Of a stretch of DNA of 64,000 bases, positions 1-10,048 are shown in pieces (positions within the stretch are counted from its first letter, which is position 1; every line of letters begins with the position of its first letter). A model generated the notes under the pieces. It was not told the DNA's origin. It made no database searches and was given only the letters and a program-made list of their open reading frames with translations. The stretch is from Clostridium thermosuccinogenes. GTDB lineage: Bacteria > Bacillota > Clostridia > Acetivibrionales > DSM-5807. The DNA is taken from contig NZ_CP021850.1 in assembly GCF_002896855.1 (NCBI RefSeq), positions 3,435,665 to 3,499,664 of the forward strand. Direction: 5' to 3'. A program made the position numbers and the translations under genes.

Positions 1-243
1 TAACATTTTATAGCGCACTCCAGGCTGTAATTTTCATAAATTAAAGCGCTGTGTATATGGTAAGCCGCTCTGTGTTTAAGATGGCGGCATCCATTCTGAC
101 AATAATAGGATATCGCATGTATATAAAAAAGTAAATAAGTTTTGATAATATTTTATCAATACAGTTATTTTACCCATATTAAGAAAATATATCGCTTTTT
201 ATCATCATATATTTTCTTACCAACCTATTGGATTTATTATAAT
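1..243. other. Intergenic flank, no gene seen
   Basis: AT-rich sequence downstream of the minus-strand gpmI gene and running to the window edge. I see no convincing reading frame, RNA gene or strong terminator hairpin here. Confidence 0.5.
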
Positions 244-1782
244 TTACTTTTTGATCAACGATTTTCCTGTCATCTCTGCCGGCTTTTCCAATCCCATTAT
301 GTCCAGCATGGTCGGTGCCAGGTCGGCAAGCCTTCCTTCGCTGAGCTCAACATCGCCAAGACCTACTGCAATCAAAGGCACCACATTGGTGGTATGGGCG
401 GTAAAGGCACCACCGGTCTCATAATCTATCATCTGCTCCGCATTGCCGTGATCCGCAGTGATGAGCACCACACCGTCCTGTGCCCGAACTGCATCCACTA
501 TCTTGCCTATGCACTGGTCAATAGCCTCAACTGCAGCTTTCGCCGCATCGAAAACTCCGGTATGACCAACCATGTCACAGTTAGCGAAGTTCAGAATAAT
601 CACATCATATTTTTTGGATTCAATTCTCCTGAGAGCTTCCTCGGTAACTTCAAAAGCGCTCATTTCAGGCTTGAGATCGTAAGTTGCCACCTTCGGGGAA
701 GGTATGAGAGCCCTGTCCTCACCTTCATAAACGGTTTCCACACCGCCGTTGAAGAAGAATGTAACGTGAGCATATTTTTCTGTCTCGGCTATCCTCAGCT
801 GAGTATAACCTTTCTTGCTTATATATTCTCCAAAGGTATTGGTCAGGCTTTCCGGCTTGAAAGCCACTTCTACATTAGGCATCGTCTTGTCGTACTGGGT
901 CATGCAAACATAGAATACAGGGAAAAATCCATTCTGTCTTTCAAAACCGTTAAACTCAGGATCCACAAATGTTCTGGTGATTTCCCTCGCCCTGTCCGGC
1001 CGGAAATTGAAGAAGATGATGGAGTCGTTCCTGCCTATGGTGGCTACAGGTTTTCCATTCTCAACAATAACCGTGGGTTTTACAAATTCATCCAGTTCCT
1101 GTCTCGCATAGGATTCCTCCACCGCCTGAATCGCGCTTTCAGCAGTTAAACCCTGGCCCAAAACCATGGCGTCATAGGCGAGCTTTACCCTTTCCCAGCG
1201 ATTATCCCTGTCCATGGCATAATATCTACCCATTACGGAAGCTATCTTTCCCACGCCAATAGCATCAAGCCTGTTTTCCAGCTCCTTCACATACTCTAGC
1301 GCGCTGTCCGGCGGAACATCCCTACCATCAAAGAAGCAGTGTATATATACATCCTTAAGTCCCTGCTTTTTGGCCAGTTCCACCAGAGCATAGAGGTGGG
1401 TATTGTGGCTGTGGACTCCTCCATCGGATAAAAGCCCGTATAAATGCAGCTTGGAGTTATTTCTCTTGCAGTTTTCCACCGCATCAAGAAACTCCTTCTT
1501 TTCAAAGAAGTCGCCGTCTTCTATGGACTTGGTTATTCTAGTGAGCTCCTGGTATACTATCCTTCCTGCGCCGATGTTGGTATGACCCACTTCCGAGTTA
1601 CCCATCTGGCCTCTGGGAAGGCCTACATCCATTCCGCTGGTATGTACAACGGTATTGGGATATTCCTTAAGCAACCTGTCTATATTTGGCTTGTACGCAG
1701 CCTTGATGGCATTGCCTTCTTCCCTTTCGTTTATACCGAAGCCGTCTAAAATCATCAATGTTATCAATTGCTTTCCTTTCAT
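244..1782 (-). CDS. gpmI: 2,3-bisphosphoglycerate-independent phosphoglycerate mutase
   Basis: Interconverts 3- and 2-phosphoglycerate in lower glycolysis, in the cytoplasm, as a manganese enzyme of the alkaline phosphatase superfamily. The 512-residue length is normal for the family. The N-terminal metal site (LDGFG, about residues 12-16) and the catalytic serine motif [14 protein letters not shown] (Ser near residue 62) are present. So are the C-terminal metal ligands in [12 protein letters not shown] and [10 protein letters not shown]. It is the last gene of a minus-strand glycolytic block (gap, pgk-tpi, an esterase, gpmI). A terminator separates it from the esterase, so it is probably transcribed on its own. 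The start ATG has a weak GGAG-like upstream match. Confidence 0.97.
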   Translation of the reverse strand: MKGKQLITLMILDGFGINEREEGNAIKAAYKPNIDRLLKEYPNTVVHTSGMDVGLPRGQMGNSEVGHTNIGAGRIVYQELTRITKSIEDGDFFEKKEFLDAVENCKRNNSKLHLYGLLSDGGVHSHNTHLYALVELAKKQGLKDVYIHCFFDGRDVPPDSALEYVKELENRLDAIGVGKIASVMGRYYAMDRDNRWERVKLAYDAMVLGQGLTAESAIQAVEESYARQELDEFVKPTVIVENGKPVATIGRNDSIIFFNFRPDRAREITRTFVDPEFNGFERQNGFFPVFYVCMTQYDKTMPNVEVAFKPESLTNTFGEYISKKGYTQLRIAETEKYAHVTFFFNGGVETVYEGEDRALIPSPKVATYDLKPEMSAFEVTEEALRRIESKKYDVIILNFANCDMVGHTGVFDAAKAAVEAIDQCIGKIVDAVRAQDGVVLITADHGNAEQMIDYETGGAFTAHTTNVVPLIAVGLGDVELSEGRLADLAPTMLDIMGLEKPAEMTGKSLIKK

Positions 1783-1955
1783 ATTTTACACTCCATTCAG
1801 TAGCTATTATATTTGTCCAAATTTAAACTTTATTTGTTACCATTTTAACATTTTTATCATGTCTGATGCAAAAAAATTTTTCAATCTCTAGTTCATACTA
1901 GAAATTCATCAAAAAGACATACATCAATTCCAAATGAAAATATAGCCTGTCCGAT

Positions 1956-1986
1956 AAAGCGCAGCTTGCCATACAAGCTGCGCTTT
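1956..1986 (-). terminator. Rho-independent terminator after the esterase gene
   Basis: A perfect 13-bp stem (AAAGCGCAGCTTG with CAAGCTGCGCTTT) closes a 5-nt loop. It lies 22 bp beyond the esterase stop codon. The T tract on the minus strand is short (TTTAT). Confidence 0.75.
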
Positions 1987-2008
1987 ATTCAAAACTCCTT
2001 TTCTACTT

Positions 2009-2968
2009 CTACAGGCCCATCATGAATTCATAAGTCATGTCACCAAAGGAAGGCAGCCATTCATGGCCGAAATCCGGATAGATTACCATATCCTTCGGCG
2101 CTGTTATTTTATTGTATACTGCAAACTGTGTGGACGGCGGGCATATAGTGTCCATCAACCCTGTTCCCATAAGCACCTGGCCTTTTATCCTCTTTGCCAG
2201 ATACTGCACATCTATATAGCCAAGCCTTGTAAATATCTCCTCTTCACGCTTGTGGGTAGGGTCAAAATGCCGGAAAAAGTCTTTCAGTTCGGCGTAGGCA
2301 TTTTGTGCGAGGTCCATCTCCCATACTCTTTTGTAATCACACAAGAAGGGATAAATCGGAGCCAGCCGCTTTATACGCGGTTCCAAAGCAGCGCATACCA
2401 GAGTCAAAGCACCGCCCTGGGAGCCACCCATGGCACCTACTCTGTTTTCATCCACTTCCGGGAAGCTCATGACGATGGAAGCCAGCTGGGCTGTATCCAG
2501 AAAGATATGCCTGAACAGCATATTCTCCGGTGAATCATCCAGACCTCTTATGATATGTCCGTGAAATGTGTTTCCTTTCACTCCCCCGACATCCTCTGAA
2601 ATTCCGCCCTGACCCCGGCAGTCCAGCACTGCCACTGAAAAGCCGCTGGCCACATAATTGAGTTTGTCATTCCAGTCTCCGGAGCTTCCCGTATAACCGT
2701 GAAACTGTATAACAGCGGGGTGAGGTTCGGTGCTGTTCTTAGGTCTCAAATACTTTGCATGTATCCTGGCCCCTCTCACTCCTGTAAAAAAGAGATCAAA
2801 GCACTCTGCACATGGTGCCTGAAACTTGCTGGGTATAAGCTCCACCTGAGGGTCCAGGGATTTCATTTCTGCGATGGAAGCATCCCAAAAAGCATCAAAG
2901 TCGTCGGGACATGGATTGATACCCTGATATTTTTTCAATTCCTCTAATGGCATATCTACTATCGGCAT
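2009..2968 (-). CDS. CE7-family acetyl esterase (acetylxylan esterase / cephalosporin-C deacetylase type)
   Basis: Predicted alpha/beta-hydrolase that removes acetyl groups from xylo-oligosaccharides and similar small substrates. With no signal peptide it should act in the cytoplasm after sugar uptake. At 319 residues it has the family size. Visible family marks are the RGQGG motif (about 119-123), the nucleophile elbow GGSQGG (Ser near 184), the acid in GLMDTICPP and the histidine in GHEWL near the C-terminus. It lies between pgk-tpi and gpmI but is bounded by terminators on both sides, so it is not obviously co-transcribed with glycolysis. A 26-bp tandem duplication sits just upstream. The family is clear; the natural substrate is inferred. 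Confidence 0.9.
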   Translation of the reverse strand: MPIVDMPLEELKKYQGINPCPDDFDAFWDASIAEMKSLDPQVELIPSKFQAPCAECFDLFFTGVRGARIHAKYLRPKNSTEPHPAVIQFHGYTGSSGDWNDKLNYVASGFSVAVLDCRGQGGISEDVGGVKGNTFHGHIIRGLDDSPENMLFRHIFLDTAQLASIVMSFPEVDENRVGAMGGSQGGALTLVCAALEPRIKRLAPIYPFLCDYKRVWEMDLAQNAYAELKDFFRHFDPTHKREEEIFTRLGYIDVQYLAKRIKGQVLMGTGLMDTICPPSTQFAVYNKITAPKDMVIYPDFGHEWLPSFGDMTYEFMMGL

Positions 2969-3001
2969 AATCTTTACCTCATTTCCCTACTTTTTAGAAT
3001 A

Positions 3002-3053
3002 TAATCGATATTATTCTACACGAAGCATAGTCGATATTATTCTACATGAAACA
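3002..3053. repeat. 26-bp tandem duplication upstream of the esterase gene
   Basis: Two adjacent 26-bp units share the core TCGATATTATTCTACA and differ at three or four positions. They begin 34 bp upstream of the esterase start codon on its minus-strand 5' side. They could be a double operator or part of the promoter region, or simply a slippage duplication. Confidence 0.8.
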
Positions 3054-3206
3054 GTAAACTCCTTTTTGCATATGGATAAAATTATATGAATAAAATTCAG
3101 ATTTGGTATCTGTTCGCTGCCTTCTCACACCTTCACCTATGAAAAAACCTGTACCAGAACAACATAGCCTGGTATAAGTTCAAGCTTCTCATATTATCAT
3201 ATATGA

Positions 3207-3250
3207 CTAAAAACACCCCACCGGCCATATTCAGCCAGTGAGGTGTTTTC
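3207..3250 (-). terminator. Terminator after pgk-tpi
   Basis: The AAACACC...GGTGTTT arms form an imperfect stem with an inner GGC/GCC pairing. On the minus strand the hairpin is followed by TTTTTA. It lies about 50 bp beyond the pgk-tpi stop. Confidence 0.85.
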
Positions 3251-3298
3251 TAATCCGGAAATAAATCTATTATATCCTGATATATCAGCTAATCGCTA

Positions 3299-5245
3299 TT
3301 ATTTATTATATCTTGCTATCTTTGTGAAGTCGTCGAGCTTAAGGCTTGCTCCGCCTACAAGACCACCGTCTATATCGGACATGGAGAAGAGATCGGCAGC
3401 ATTTTCGGCGTTGACGCTTCCACCGTATTGAATACGTACAGCCTCAGCAGTATCTTCACCATAGAGGCTCTTGATTGTATTCCTGATTATGCCGCATACT
3501 TCATTTGCCTGCTCGTTGGTTGCAGTCTTACCAGTTCCGATAGCCCAGATAGGTTCATAAGCTATAACAAGCTTTTTAACCTGGTCTGCGCTGAGGCCCT
3601 TAAGCGCTATCTTAACCTGGTATCTTATGAGGTCTTCGGTTACTCCCTGTTCTCTCTGGGTAAGGGATTCCCCAACACAGATGATGGGGGTCAGACCATA
3701 TTTAAATGCAGCATGAACTTTCTTGTTGACGGTTTCATCCGTCTCTGCGAAATACTGTCTTCTTTCGCTGTGGCCTATTATTACATAGTCAACACCCAAG
3801 TCTGCCAGCATAGGTCCTGAAACCTCACCGGTAAAAGCACCTTTTTCTTCCCAATGCATATTCTGAGCGGCAACCTTTATATTGGAGCCTTCAACAGCTT
3901 TTTTAACTGCAGGCAGGCAAACAAAGGGAACACCTACTACCACTTCAGTATCTGCATCGGCAACCCTTGGCTTCAATGCTTCTACAAATTCTACCGCTTC
4001 ACTGGCAGTCTTGTTCATCTTCCAGTTTCCTGCAGCTATCTTTTTCCTCGGGTTTTTATCCATCAAAACAGCTATACCGGGGAGAACCTTTCCTTCAAGG
4101 AATTCCAGGGATGCTCCACCACCGGTGGAAATATGTGTTATCTTATCAGCAAAGCCCAATTGTTCAATGGCTGCAGCAGAGTCTCCTCCACCAACTATTG
4201 AAATGGCACCGGATTCAGCAACTGCACGGGCGATTTCCTTAGTACCGGTAGCAAAATTCGGGAACTCGAAAACTCCCATAGGACCATTCCAAACTATTGT
4301 CTTGGATTTCTTTATTTCCTTGGAGAACTGCTCAATTGTGAGGGAACCGATATCCATTCCCATCCAACCATCAGGCATTGCATCGGAAGGAACATACTTA
4401 TACTCGGTGTCGTTCTTGAATTCCTTACCAACTATGCTGCCTATCGGAAGCATAAGTTTTACGCCTTTCTTTTCAGCTTTTTCCATCAGGCTCTTTGCCA
4501 GATCCAGCTTGTCATTTTCACAGATGGAATCGCCAATCTTGTATCCTTTTGCTTTCAGGAAGGTATATGCCATTCCTCCGCCTATAATCAGAGTATCCAC
4601 CTTGTCCAGAAGGTTTTCTATAACACCGATCTTATCGGAAACTTTTGCTCCACCAAGTATGGCTGTAAACGGCCTTTCGGGGTTGGAAAGGGCTTTGCCC
4701 ATGAATTCGATTTCCTTCTTTATAAGGTAGCCGCATACTGCAGGGAGATAATCAGCCAGGCCTGCCGTGGATGCATGAGCCCTGTGGGCAGTTCCGAAAG
4801 CATCGTTAACATAAATTTCAGCCAGGCTTGCCAGTTCTTTTGCAAAAGCCGGATCATTCTTTTCTTCTTCCTTATGGAATCTTACATTCTCCAGCATCAA
4901 AACTTCACCGGGTTTCAAAGCTGCAGCTTTAGCCTTTGCATCTTCTCCGATGACATCCTTTGCCATTATAACTTCCTTGCCCAGAAGTTCGCTTAATCTT
5001 ACAGCTGTCGGTTTCATGCTGTACTTTTCTTCAAAGCCGTTCTTGGGCCTTCCCAAATGGGAAACAAGAATTGTTTTGGCGCCTTTGTCAACAAGGTATT
5101 TTATTGTAGGCAGGGCTCCTACTATTCTTTTATCATCCGTTATATTCCTGTTCTCATCCAACGGGACATTGAAGTCAACTCTTACTATGACCTTTTTGCC
5201 GCTAACATCAATATCTTCGATGGTCTTTTTGTTTAGCATACTCAT
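3299..5245 (-). CDS. pgk/tpi: Fused phosphoglycerate kinase - triosephosphate isomerase
   Basis: A single 648-residue reading frame carries two glycolytic enzymes. Residues 1 to about 394 are phosphoglycerate kinase: RVDFNVPLD, the hinge and nucleotide motif [16 protein letters not shown], and C-terminal GGGDSAAA. From about residue 400 to the end is triosephosphate isomerase: NWKMNKT with the substrate lysine, the catalytic histidine in IIGHSERR, and the glutamate and loop in [14 protein letters not shown]. The join reads [17 protein letters not shown], with no stop or second start where separate genes normally end and begin. The start is placed at the fourth codon of the open frame (ATG at 5245), which sits 9 nt after AGGAGA; a GTG three codons earlier overlaps that site. 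A PGK-TIM fusion is known in Thermotoga; here it sits in a clostridial background downstream of gap. Confidence 0.95.
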   Translation of the reverse strand: MSMLNKKTIEDIDVSGKKVIVRVDFNVPLDENRNITDDKRIVGALPTIKYLVDKGAKTILVSHLGRPKNGFEEKYSMKPTAVRLSELLGKEVIMAKDVIGEDAKAKAAALKPGEVLMLENVRFHKEEEKNDPAFAKELASLAEIYVNDAFGTAHRAHASTAGLADYLPAVCGYLIKKEIEFMGKALSNPERPFTAILGGAKVSDKIGVIENLLDKVDTLIIGGGMAYTFLKAKGYKIGDSICENDKLDLAKSLMEKAEKKGVKLMLPIGSIVGKEFKNDTEYKYVPSDAMPDGWMGMDIGSLTIEQFSKEIKKSKTIVWNGPMGVFEFPNFATGTKEIARAVAESGAISIVGGGDSAAAIEQLGFADKITHISTGGGASLEFLEGKVLPGIAVLMDKNPRKKIAAGNWKMNKTASEAVEFVEALKPRVADADTEVVVGVPFVCLPAVKKAVEGSNIKVAAQNMHWEEKGAFTGEVSGPMLADLGVDYVIIGHSERRQYFAETDETVNKKVHAAFKYGLTPIICVGESLTQREQGVTEDLIRYQVKIALKGLSADQVKKLVIAYEPIWAIGTGKTATNEQANEVCGIIRNTIKSLYGEDTAEAVRIQYGGSVNAENAADLFSMSDIDGGLVGGASLKLDDFTKIARYNK

Positions 5246-5501
5246 TTTTTTCACTCTCCTGTTATGTATTTATTATAAAAGAAGGCACTCCTAAACCCTC
5301 AAGACTACCTTACAAGAAAGGCTTGCCCTCCTTGCTTTATATTTGAAAATTCTTCCCAAAGTGCATAATTGTTATTCGGGTTAACCGTTTACATTTTACA
5401 TCTTTTTGCCTTTATTTTCAATAGGCGCAAGGAAATTAATCAAATTTTTAACAAACCCTTCATATGACTGCTTCTCTAGACAGATGCCGGTTTCATTATA
5501 T

Positions 5502-5546
5502 AAAGAGCCCTCTCCCTTTAACCATAAACGTGAGAGTGGCTCTTTT
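5502..5546. terminator. Hairpin in the gap to pgk-tpi intergenic region
   Basis: The inverted repeat AAAGAGCC-TCTC...GAGAG-GGCTCTTT lies in the 426-bp region between the end of gap and the pgk-tpi start. T tracts flank both sides, so it could end transcription in either direction or attenuate read-through into pgk-tpi. I see no other gene in this interval. Confidence 0.5.
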
Positions 5547-5627
5547 AAATGGTTTTGCGAAAAGCCGCATTACTGCAGCATTATTGGTAAGGAGAGAGCT
5601 TGAGAACAAAAAGTTTTCCTGAAATGC

Positions 5628-5657
5628 AAAAGTCCGGTTTGGATTCAAACCGGACTT
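5628..5657 (-). terminator. Terminator after gap
   Basis: A perfect 12-bp stem (AAGTCCGGTTTG with CAAACCGGACTT) closes a 4-nt loop and is followed on the minus strand by TTTT. It lies 15 bp past the gap stop codon. Confidence 0.9.
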
Positions 5658-5671
5658 ATCAGTATCTTTAA

Positions 5672-6703
<1,032 letters not shown>

Positions 6704-6775
6704 TTATTTATAATAGCCGCATTTTGCAGCCAGATGCAGTAAACATTCCATATGGGATTTTTTACATCAAAGTTT

Positions 6776-6804
6776 ATTTTACATTATTTATAGTATTATT
6801 TCAA
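6776..6804 (-). promoter_or_regulatory. Sigma-A-type promoter for gap
   Basis: On the minus strand, TTGAAA and TAAAAT are separated by 17 nt, about 95 bp upstream of the gap start. The region is otherwise AT-rich. Confidence 0.6.
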
Positions 6805-6955
6805 TAGATATGCGGAAATTTAATTTATTTTTTAACAAAGTGCGCACCCATACAGATATATATTCTACCGAATCGGAAAAAATTATGCACGCAAGGATGG
6901 GAGCTTCTTTTGAGGAAGGTCAAATCTTTATAGCTTCAAAAGGAATAATCATTCT

Positions 6956-7114
6956 TTATGATGACATATATCCAGTATGACGTGCCCTGTTCACCAGGAG
7001 TTGTAAACCTGGGACAGCCATAACGTTCAAAAACCGCCATGCTCCTTTTTCATCAGGCATAATTTTATAGCCTTCTTCCTTCAGCTTTTCTATACATCTA
7101 TACTCTTTAGAGCA
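6956..7114 (-). other. Short open frame, possible gene remnant
   Basis: Directly downstream of the GNAT gene an open frame reads into residues such as CIEKLKEEGYKIMPDEK and ends LVNRARHTGYMSS. The composition is protein-like, but no ribosome binding site precedes the internal ATG (7058-7060) and I do not recognise the family. It may be the tail of a lost gene. Confidence 0.25.
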
Positions 7115-7119
7115 AACAT

Positions 7120-7587
7120 CTATACATATGGTCTTTCATCAATGTAGTAGACCCGGTGCCCTTTATTCTCTTTAAGACCGATGGACTGATAAAACTCTTC
7201 CTCGCAATCTTCAACTATATAAGCACTTATAAAGGTTGCGCCCATCCTCCTTAACTCATTTATCAGAATATCGCCCATTTTTTTGCCGATTCCAAAAGCA
7301 TCCTTTTCAATTAAAGAGCCGTTTTCATATTTCAAACCTTTCCCCTGCAATTCCAGCTCCAGACAAAACTCCATTATTACCCCCGAAAGGCCATCAAACA
7401 TGGCACGGGCAATACCTACCAATTTCTCGCCCTGGAAAGCTCCAATTATTATGCTGCTATGATTTAAAGGCTTTGCTGCCGTCTCTTTTCCATAGCCAAC
7501 CTCACAAATATCATTTCTTACATAAAAGTCCCATAATTGGTCAGCGGATATTTTAGGATTAACCTCTATCACTATATCCATATCCAT
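7120..7587 (-). CDS. GNAT-family N-acetyltransferase
   Basis: A 155-residue protein of the acetyl-CoA-dependent GNAT fold. The beta4/alpha3 core IGIGKKMGDILINELRRMGATF carries a degenerate acetyl-CoA loop. It is followed by the typical YQSIGLKENKGHRVYYIDERPYV end, in which the tyrosine positions of the fold are kept. GGGAGGT sits seven bases before the ATG. The substrate cannot be told from sequence. It lies in an accessory block with other GNAT, kinase and resistance-like genes. Confidence 0.8.
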   Translation of the reverse strand: MDMDIVIEVNPKISADQLWDFYVRNDICEVGYGKETAAKPLNHSSIIIGAFQGEKLVGIARAMFDGLSGVIMEFCLELELQGKGLKYENGSLIEKDAFGIGKKMGDILINELRRMGATFISAYIVEDCEEEFYQSIGLKENKGHRVYYIDERPYV

Positions 7588-7767
7588 AAATTATACCTCC
7601 CTCTTTTGAACTAAAGCTTTCTGCACCGGCTATCCTGCCATTATTCCCGCGCCGGAATATAAAGAATGAAATCTACAAGCCAAACCAGCTTAACTACAGC
7701 CTTAAATTGTTTTTGTCACCATTATATACCATTGGGTATGCTTATGCAATAATAAACGAACATTTGT

Positions 7768-8331
7768 TCATTCCTGTATCACTTTGAAAATTTTTAATCG
7801 CAATTCATCAATGGATGGACTATAGTCGTTTGTAGTATCAATAAAAAAGGTGGGCACATCTAATCTCGGTTCACCATAGGGTTTTACCTCTGCTTTATAT
7901 CCTTTCCTTGTGAGATCGACACCTTCATCGCCATGGAAATATTCTCTCATCGGATTATCCAGCCCACGGCTAATATATCTTTTTTGGGCAATTTCATCCT
8001 CAACCTTGCATATCAGCATGAAGATTTTAGCTTTACTTTTAAGCGCCTCCAGCTTCGATTCCCATACTTTATGCTGAAAAGCCGCCTCTGCTATTAAAGA
8101 CACATTACTATCCAAAAGGTTTTTGACTGTGGCGAAAAAAATATCAGTTACAACTTTATTCGTATCATCAGGCAACTCTGAATGCCGTTTCTGAAATGTA
8201 TTTACATATCCCTCCTTTATCTCATCCCGGGAAATTAACGGCAGATACAATTCACTGCTCAGCTTCTTAGAAAATGTTGTCTTCCCCGAACCCGGTCTGC
8301 CTGTGACCACTAACAAGTACGGTTTTATCAT
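7768..8331 (-). CDS. P-loop ATPase/kinase (AAA_33 or zeta-toxin-like)
   Basis: A 187-residue protein with a Walker A motif GRPGSGKTT (about residues 11-19) right after the first beta strand. RDEIKEGYV, in the position of the phosphoacceptor-binding aspartate, follows, and then the RYISRG lid motif. This is the layout of small nucleoside or metabolite kinases and chloramphenicol/zeta-type phosphotransferases. No partner antitoxin gene is beside it. The substrate is unknown. It stands alone between a GNAT gene and a long intergenic region. Confidence 0.75.
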   Translation of the reverse strand: MIKPYLLVVTGRPGSGKTTFSKKLSSELYLPLISRDEIKEGYVNTFQKRHSELPDDTNKVVTDIFFATVKNLLDSNVSLIAEAAFQHKVWESKLEALKSKAKIFMLICKVEDEIAQKRYISRGLDNPMREYFHGDEGVDLTRKGYKAEVKPYGEPRLDVPTFFIDTTNDYSPSIDELRLKIFKVIQE

Positions 8332-8875
8332 TCTTTATCTCTCCTTTTTAATTACTGCCATATGCATATATGTAAAATTACCCATGATGCTTTGAATGTG
8401 TTCTTGCGCCGGACCAATGAATCTTCTATTTAAGATATGTAAATACATATTATCAAGGGGTGAGATAGAAATATTCATTTGGTACACCTTCCATTTCAGA
8501 TTTGCTATATATTGTATTCTACATTTTACATCTGAAGTCCTACCAAAACGTTGATTTTGAAGCTTTCATGCCTTTGATTTTCAGAGAAGCAGTAATCAGG
8601 CCTGAACAATGCGCTTTAAAGCATTAATGTCAGTTGTGCAAAATGCCGAATGTGAGTTAAACCATTATAATGCTCACTTATTATTTCATAACCCGACAAA
8701 GTTAAGAAACAGTTCTTTATACACATTTAGTACAATACCCATAATGCCTTCCATAGACAATGGAAACCAAATATAGTACTCATCTTATGCAGTTGAACAT
8801 TTCACGATCGATTCACAATCATTAATGATTATTAATAATCGTTCACGTATTTTAATGAAAATTCAAAAAACAATA
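8332..8875. other. Intergenic region without recognised gene
   Basis: About 540 bp of AT-rich sequence between the divergently placed kinase (minus) and the DeoR-type regulator (plus). I find no reading frame with a ribosome binding site and no RNA gene. The short inverted repeat ATGATTATTAATAATCGT lies at about 8825-8842, near the DeoR promoter. Confidence 0.4.
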
Positions 8876-8904
8876 TTGCAATTCATGAATATTCATGATA
8901 TAAT
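8876..8904 (+). promoter_or_regulatory. Sigma-A promoter with a palindromic operator in its spacer
   Basis: TTGCAA (8876-8881) and TATAAT (8899-8904) are 17 nt apart. Sixteen of the spacer bases form the perfect palindrome TCATGAATATTCATGA (8883-8898). A repressor bound there would block RNA polymerase. Autoregulation by the adjacent DeoR-type protein is the simplest reading. Confidence 0.7.
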
Positions 8905-8965
8905 ATGAACAAATATGAATAGTGTCGACACTGATTATCTTAATAACAAGAAAGGAGAAGATTCT

Positions 8966-9742
8966 ATGTTTATTGAGGAAAGGCATCGGGCAATTCTCGA
9001 TATCATTTCTACAAAGGGCAGAATATCTATTGCAGAGATACAAGAGAAGTTTAATATTTCTGATGATTCGGCAAGGCGGGATTTGAGAATACTGGAAGAA
9101 AAGGGGCTCTTAAAGAGAACCCATGGCGGCGCAATTCCCGTAAGGCAGGTCGCCTTCGGCAAGCCACCCAAAACCACATGCAAAGATATCACAGAGGTTA
9201 AGGAAAACTATCTGGCCATAGCCAAAAAAGCGGTTTCAATGATAAAGGATAATGACGTAGTATTTATCATGCAGGCAACCGTCGGATATTTTATGGCGCA
9301 AAACTTGCCTGATAACATCCGAATTCGCGTGGTTACAAACTCAATAATTATAGCAGAAGAACTAAGAAAAAAGGATAATATATCCGTAATCCTTTTGGGC
9401 GGAGAAATGGATAACAAAGGAACTTGTTATGATGCCTTCGCCATCGACATGATCAGGCGGTTGAGGTTTGACAAATCTTTTATCACGGCAGCCTGCATTT
9501 CACCGAAATTTGGCTTGTCCATCCAAAAATCTCAGGCAATAGGATTTTGGAACGCAGTAATCGACAGTTCGAAAGAAACCATAGGGCTGTTTCCAACAGA
9601 GAAAATCGGATTTGAATCAGTAGTCAGCATTTGCCCGGCCAACAGGCTGGATATACTGGTTACCGACTGGGATGCACCGGAGGAGGATTTAAAGGCTTTT
9701 GACGAGCAAGGAATCAAGATCGTAGTGGTGGATAAGGAATAG
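8966..9742 (+). CDS. DeoR-family transcriptional regulator
   Basis: Sugar-phosphate-sensing repressor type, 258 residues. The N-terminal winged helix is textbook: ERHRAILDIISTKGRISIAEIQ, then FNISDDSARRDLRILEEKGLLKRTHGGA. The C-terminal DeoRC sensor domain contains VVTNSIIIAEEL and LLGGEMD. I chose the ATG at 8966 because AGAAAGGAG lies 6-7 nt before it and the helix-turn-helix then begins at the usual position. The open frame extends 17 codons further upstream without a ribosome binding site. It is one of the few plus-strand genes in this half of the window and has no sugar-catabolic gene beside it, so its target may be itself or a distant operon. Confidence 0.9.
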   Translation: MFIEERHRAILDIISTKGRISIAEIQEKFNISDDSARRDLRILEEKGLLKRTHGGAIPVRQVAFGKPPKTTCKDITEVKENYLAIAKKAVSMIKDNDVVFIMQATVGYFMAQNLPDNIRIRVVTNSIIIAEELRKKDNISVILLGGEMDNKGTCYDAFAIDMIRRLRFDKSFITAACISPKFGLSIQKSQAIGFWNAVIDSSKETIGLFPTEKIGFESVVSICPANRLDILVTDWDAPEEDLKAFDEQGIKIVVVDKE

Positions 9743-9745
9743 CTT

Positions 9746-9768
9746 CGGAGCGGGATTCCCGCTCCGTT
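9746..9768 (+). terminator. Hairpin after the DeoR-type gene
   Basis: CGGAGCGGG and CCCGCTCCG form a perfect 9-bp stem with a 3-nt loop four bases after the stop codon. The T tract is weak (TTCC). Confidence 0.55.
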
Positions 9769-9801
9769 CCAGATTCCGGGACAGAAAAGAGCCAAAGGCT
9801 T

Positions 9802-10020
9802 TTACAGCAGCTCTTTTAATTCAAGGGCTCTTTTATAGAGCTTATCAAATTCACACCCGCAGCTGCCGCATTCTTTATCCGCCTGCTCAATAGCTGAAAT
9901 TAACGCATTTTTGTCTCCTCTTCCCTCCAGCCAAGCTTTTGCGGGAGCATCAATCAAATCCCAGCCTGACTCCGCAAATTTTGTCATAATGGCTTTCAGT
10001 TCATTCTCATGCTCGTTCAT
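9802..10020 (-). CDS. Small hypothetical protein
   Basis: A 72-residue soluble, acidic protein that I do not recognise. It is mostly helical in appearance, with a central CGSCGCEFD cluster of three cysteines that might bind metal. AAGGGGGA stands before the ATG. It lies 28 bp downstream of the adenylyltransferase-like gene and is probably co-transcribed with it. Confidence 0.6.
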   Translation of the reverse strand: MNEHENELKAIMTKFAESGWDLIDAPAKAWLEGRGDKNALISAIEQADKECGSCGCEFDKLYKRALELKELL

Positions 10021-10048
10021 TGTAAGTCCCCCTTTTCCTTTAGCTGCA

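Noticed and set aside
142-1149. Long plus-strand open frame opposite gpmI
   Set aside because: It lies fully antisense to the well-supported gpmI and has no ribosome binding site or recognisable protein family.
3882-4730. Plus-strand open frame antisense to pgk-tpi
   Set aside because: A shadow of the real coding strand with low-complexity composition and no start signals.
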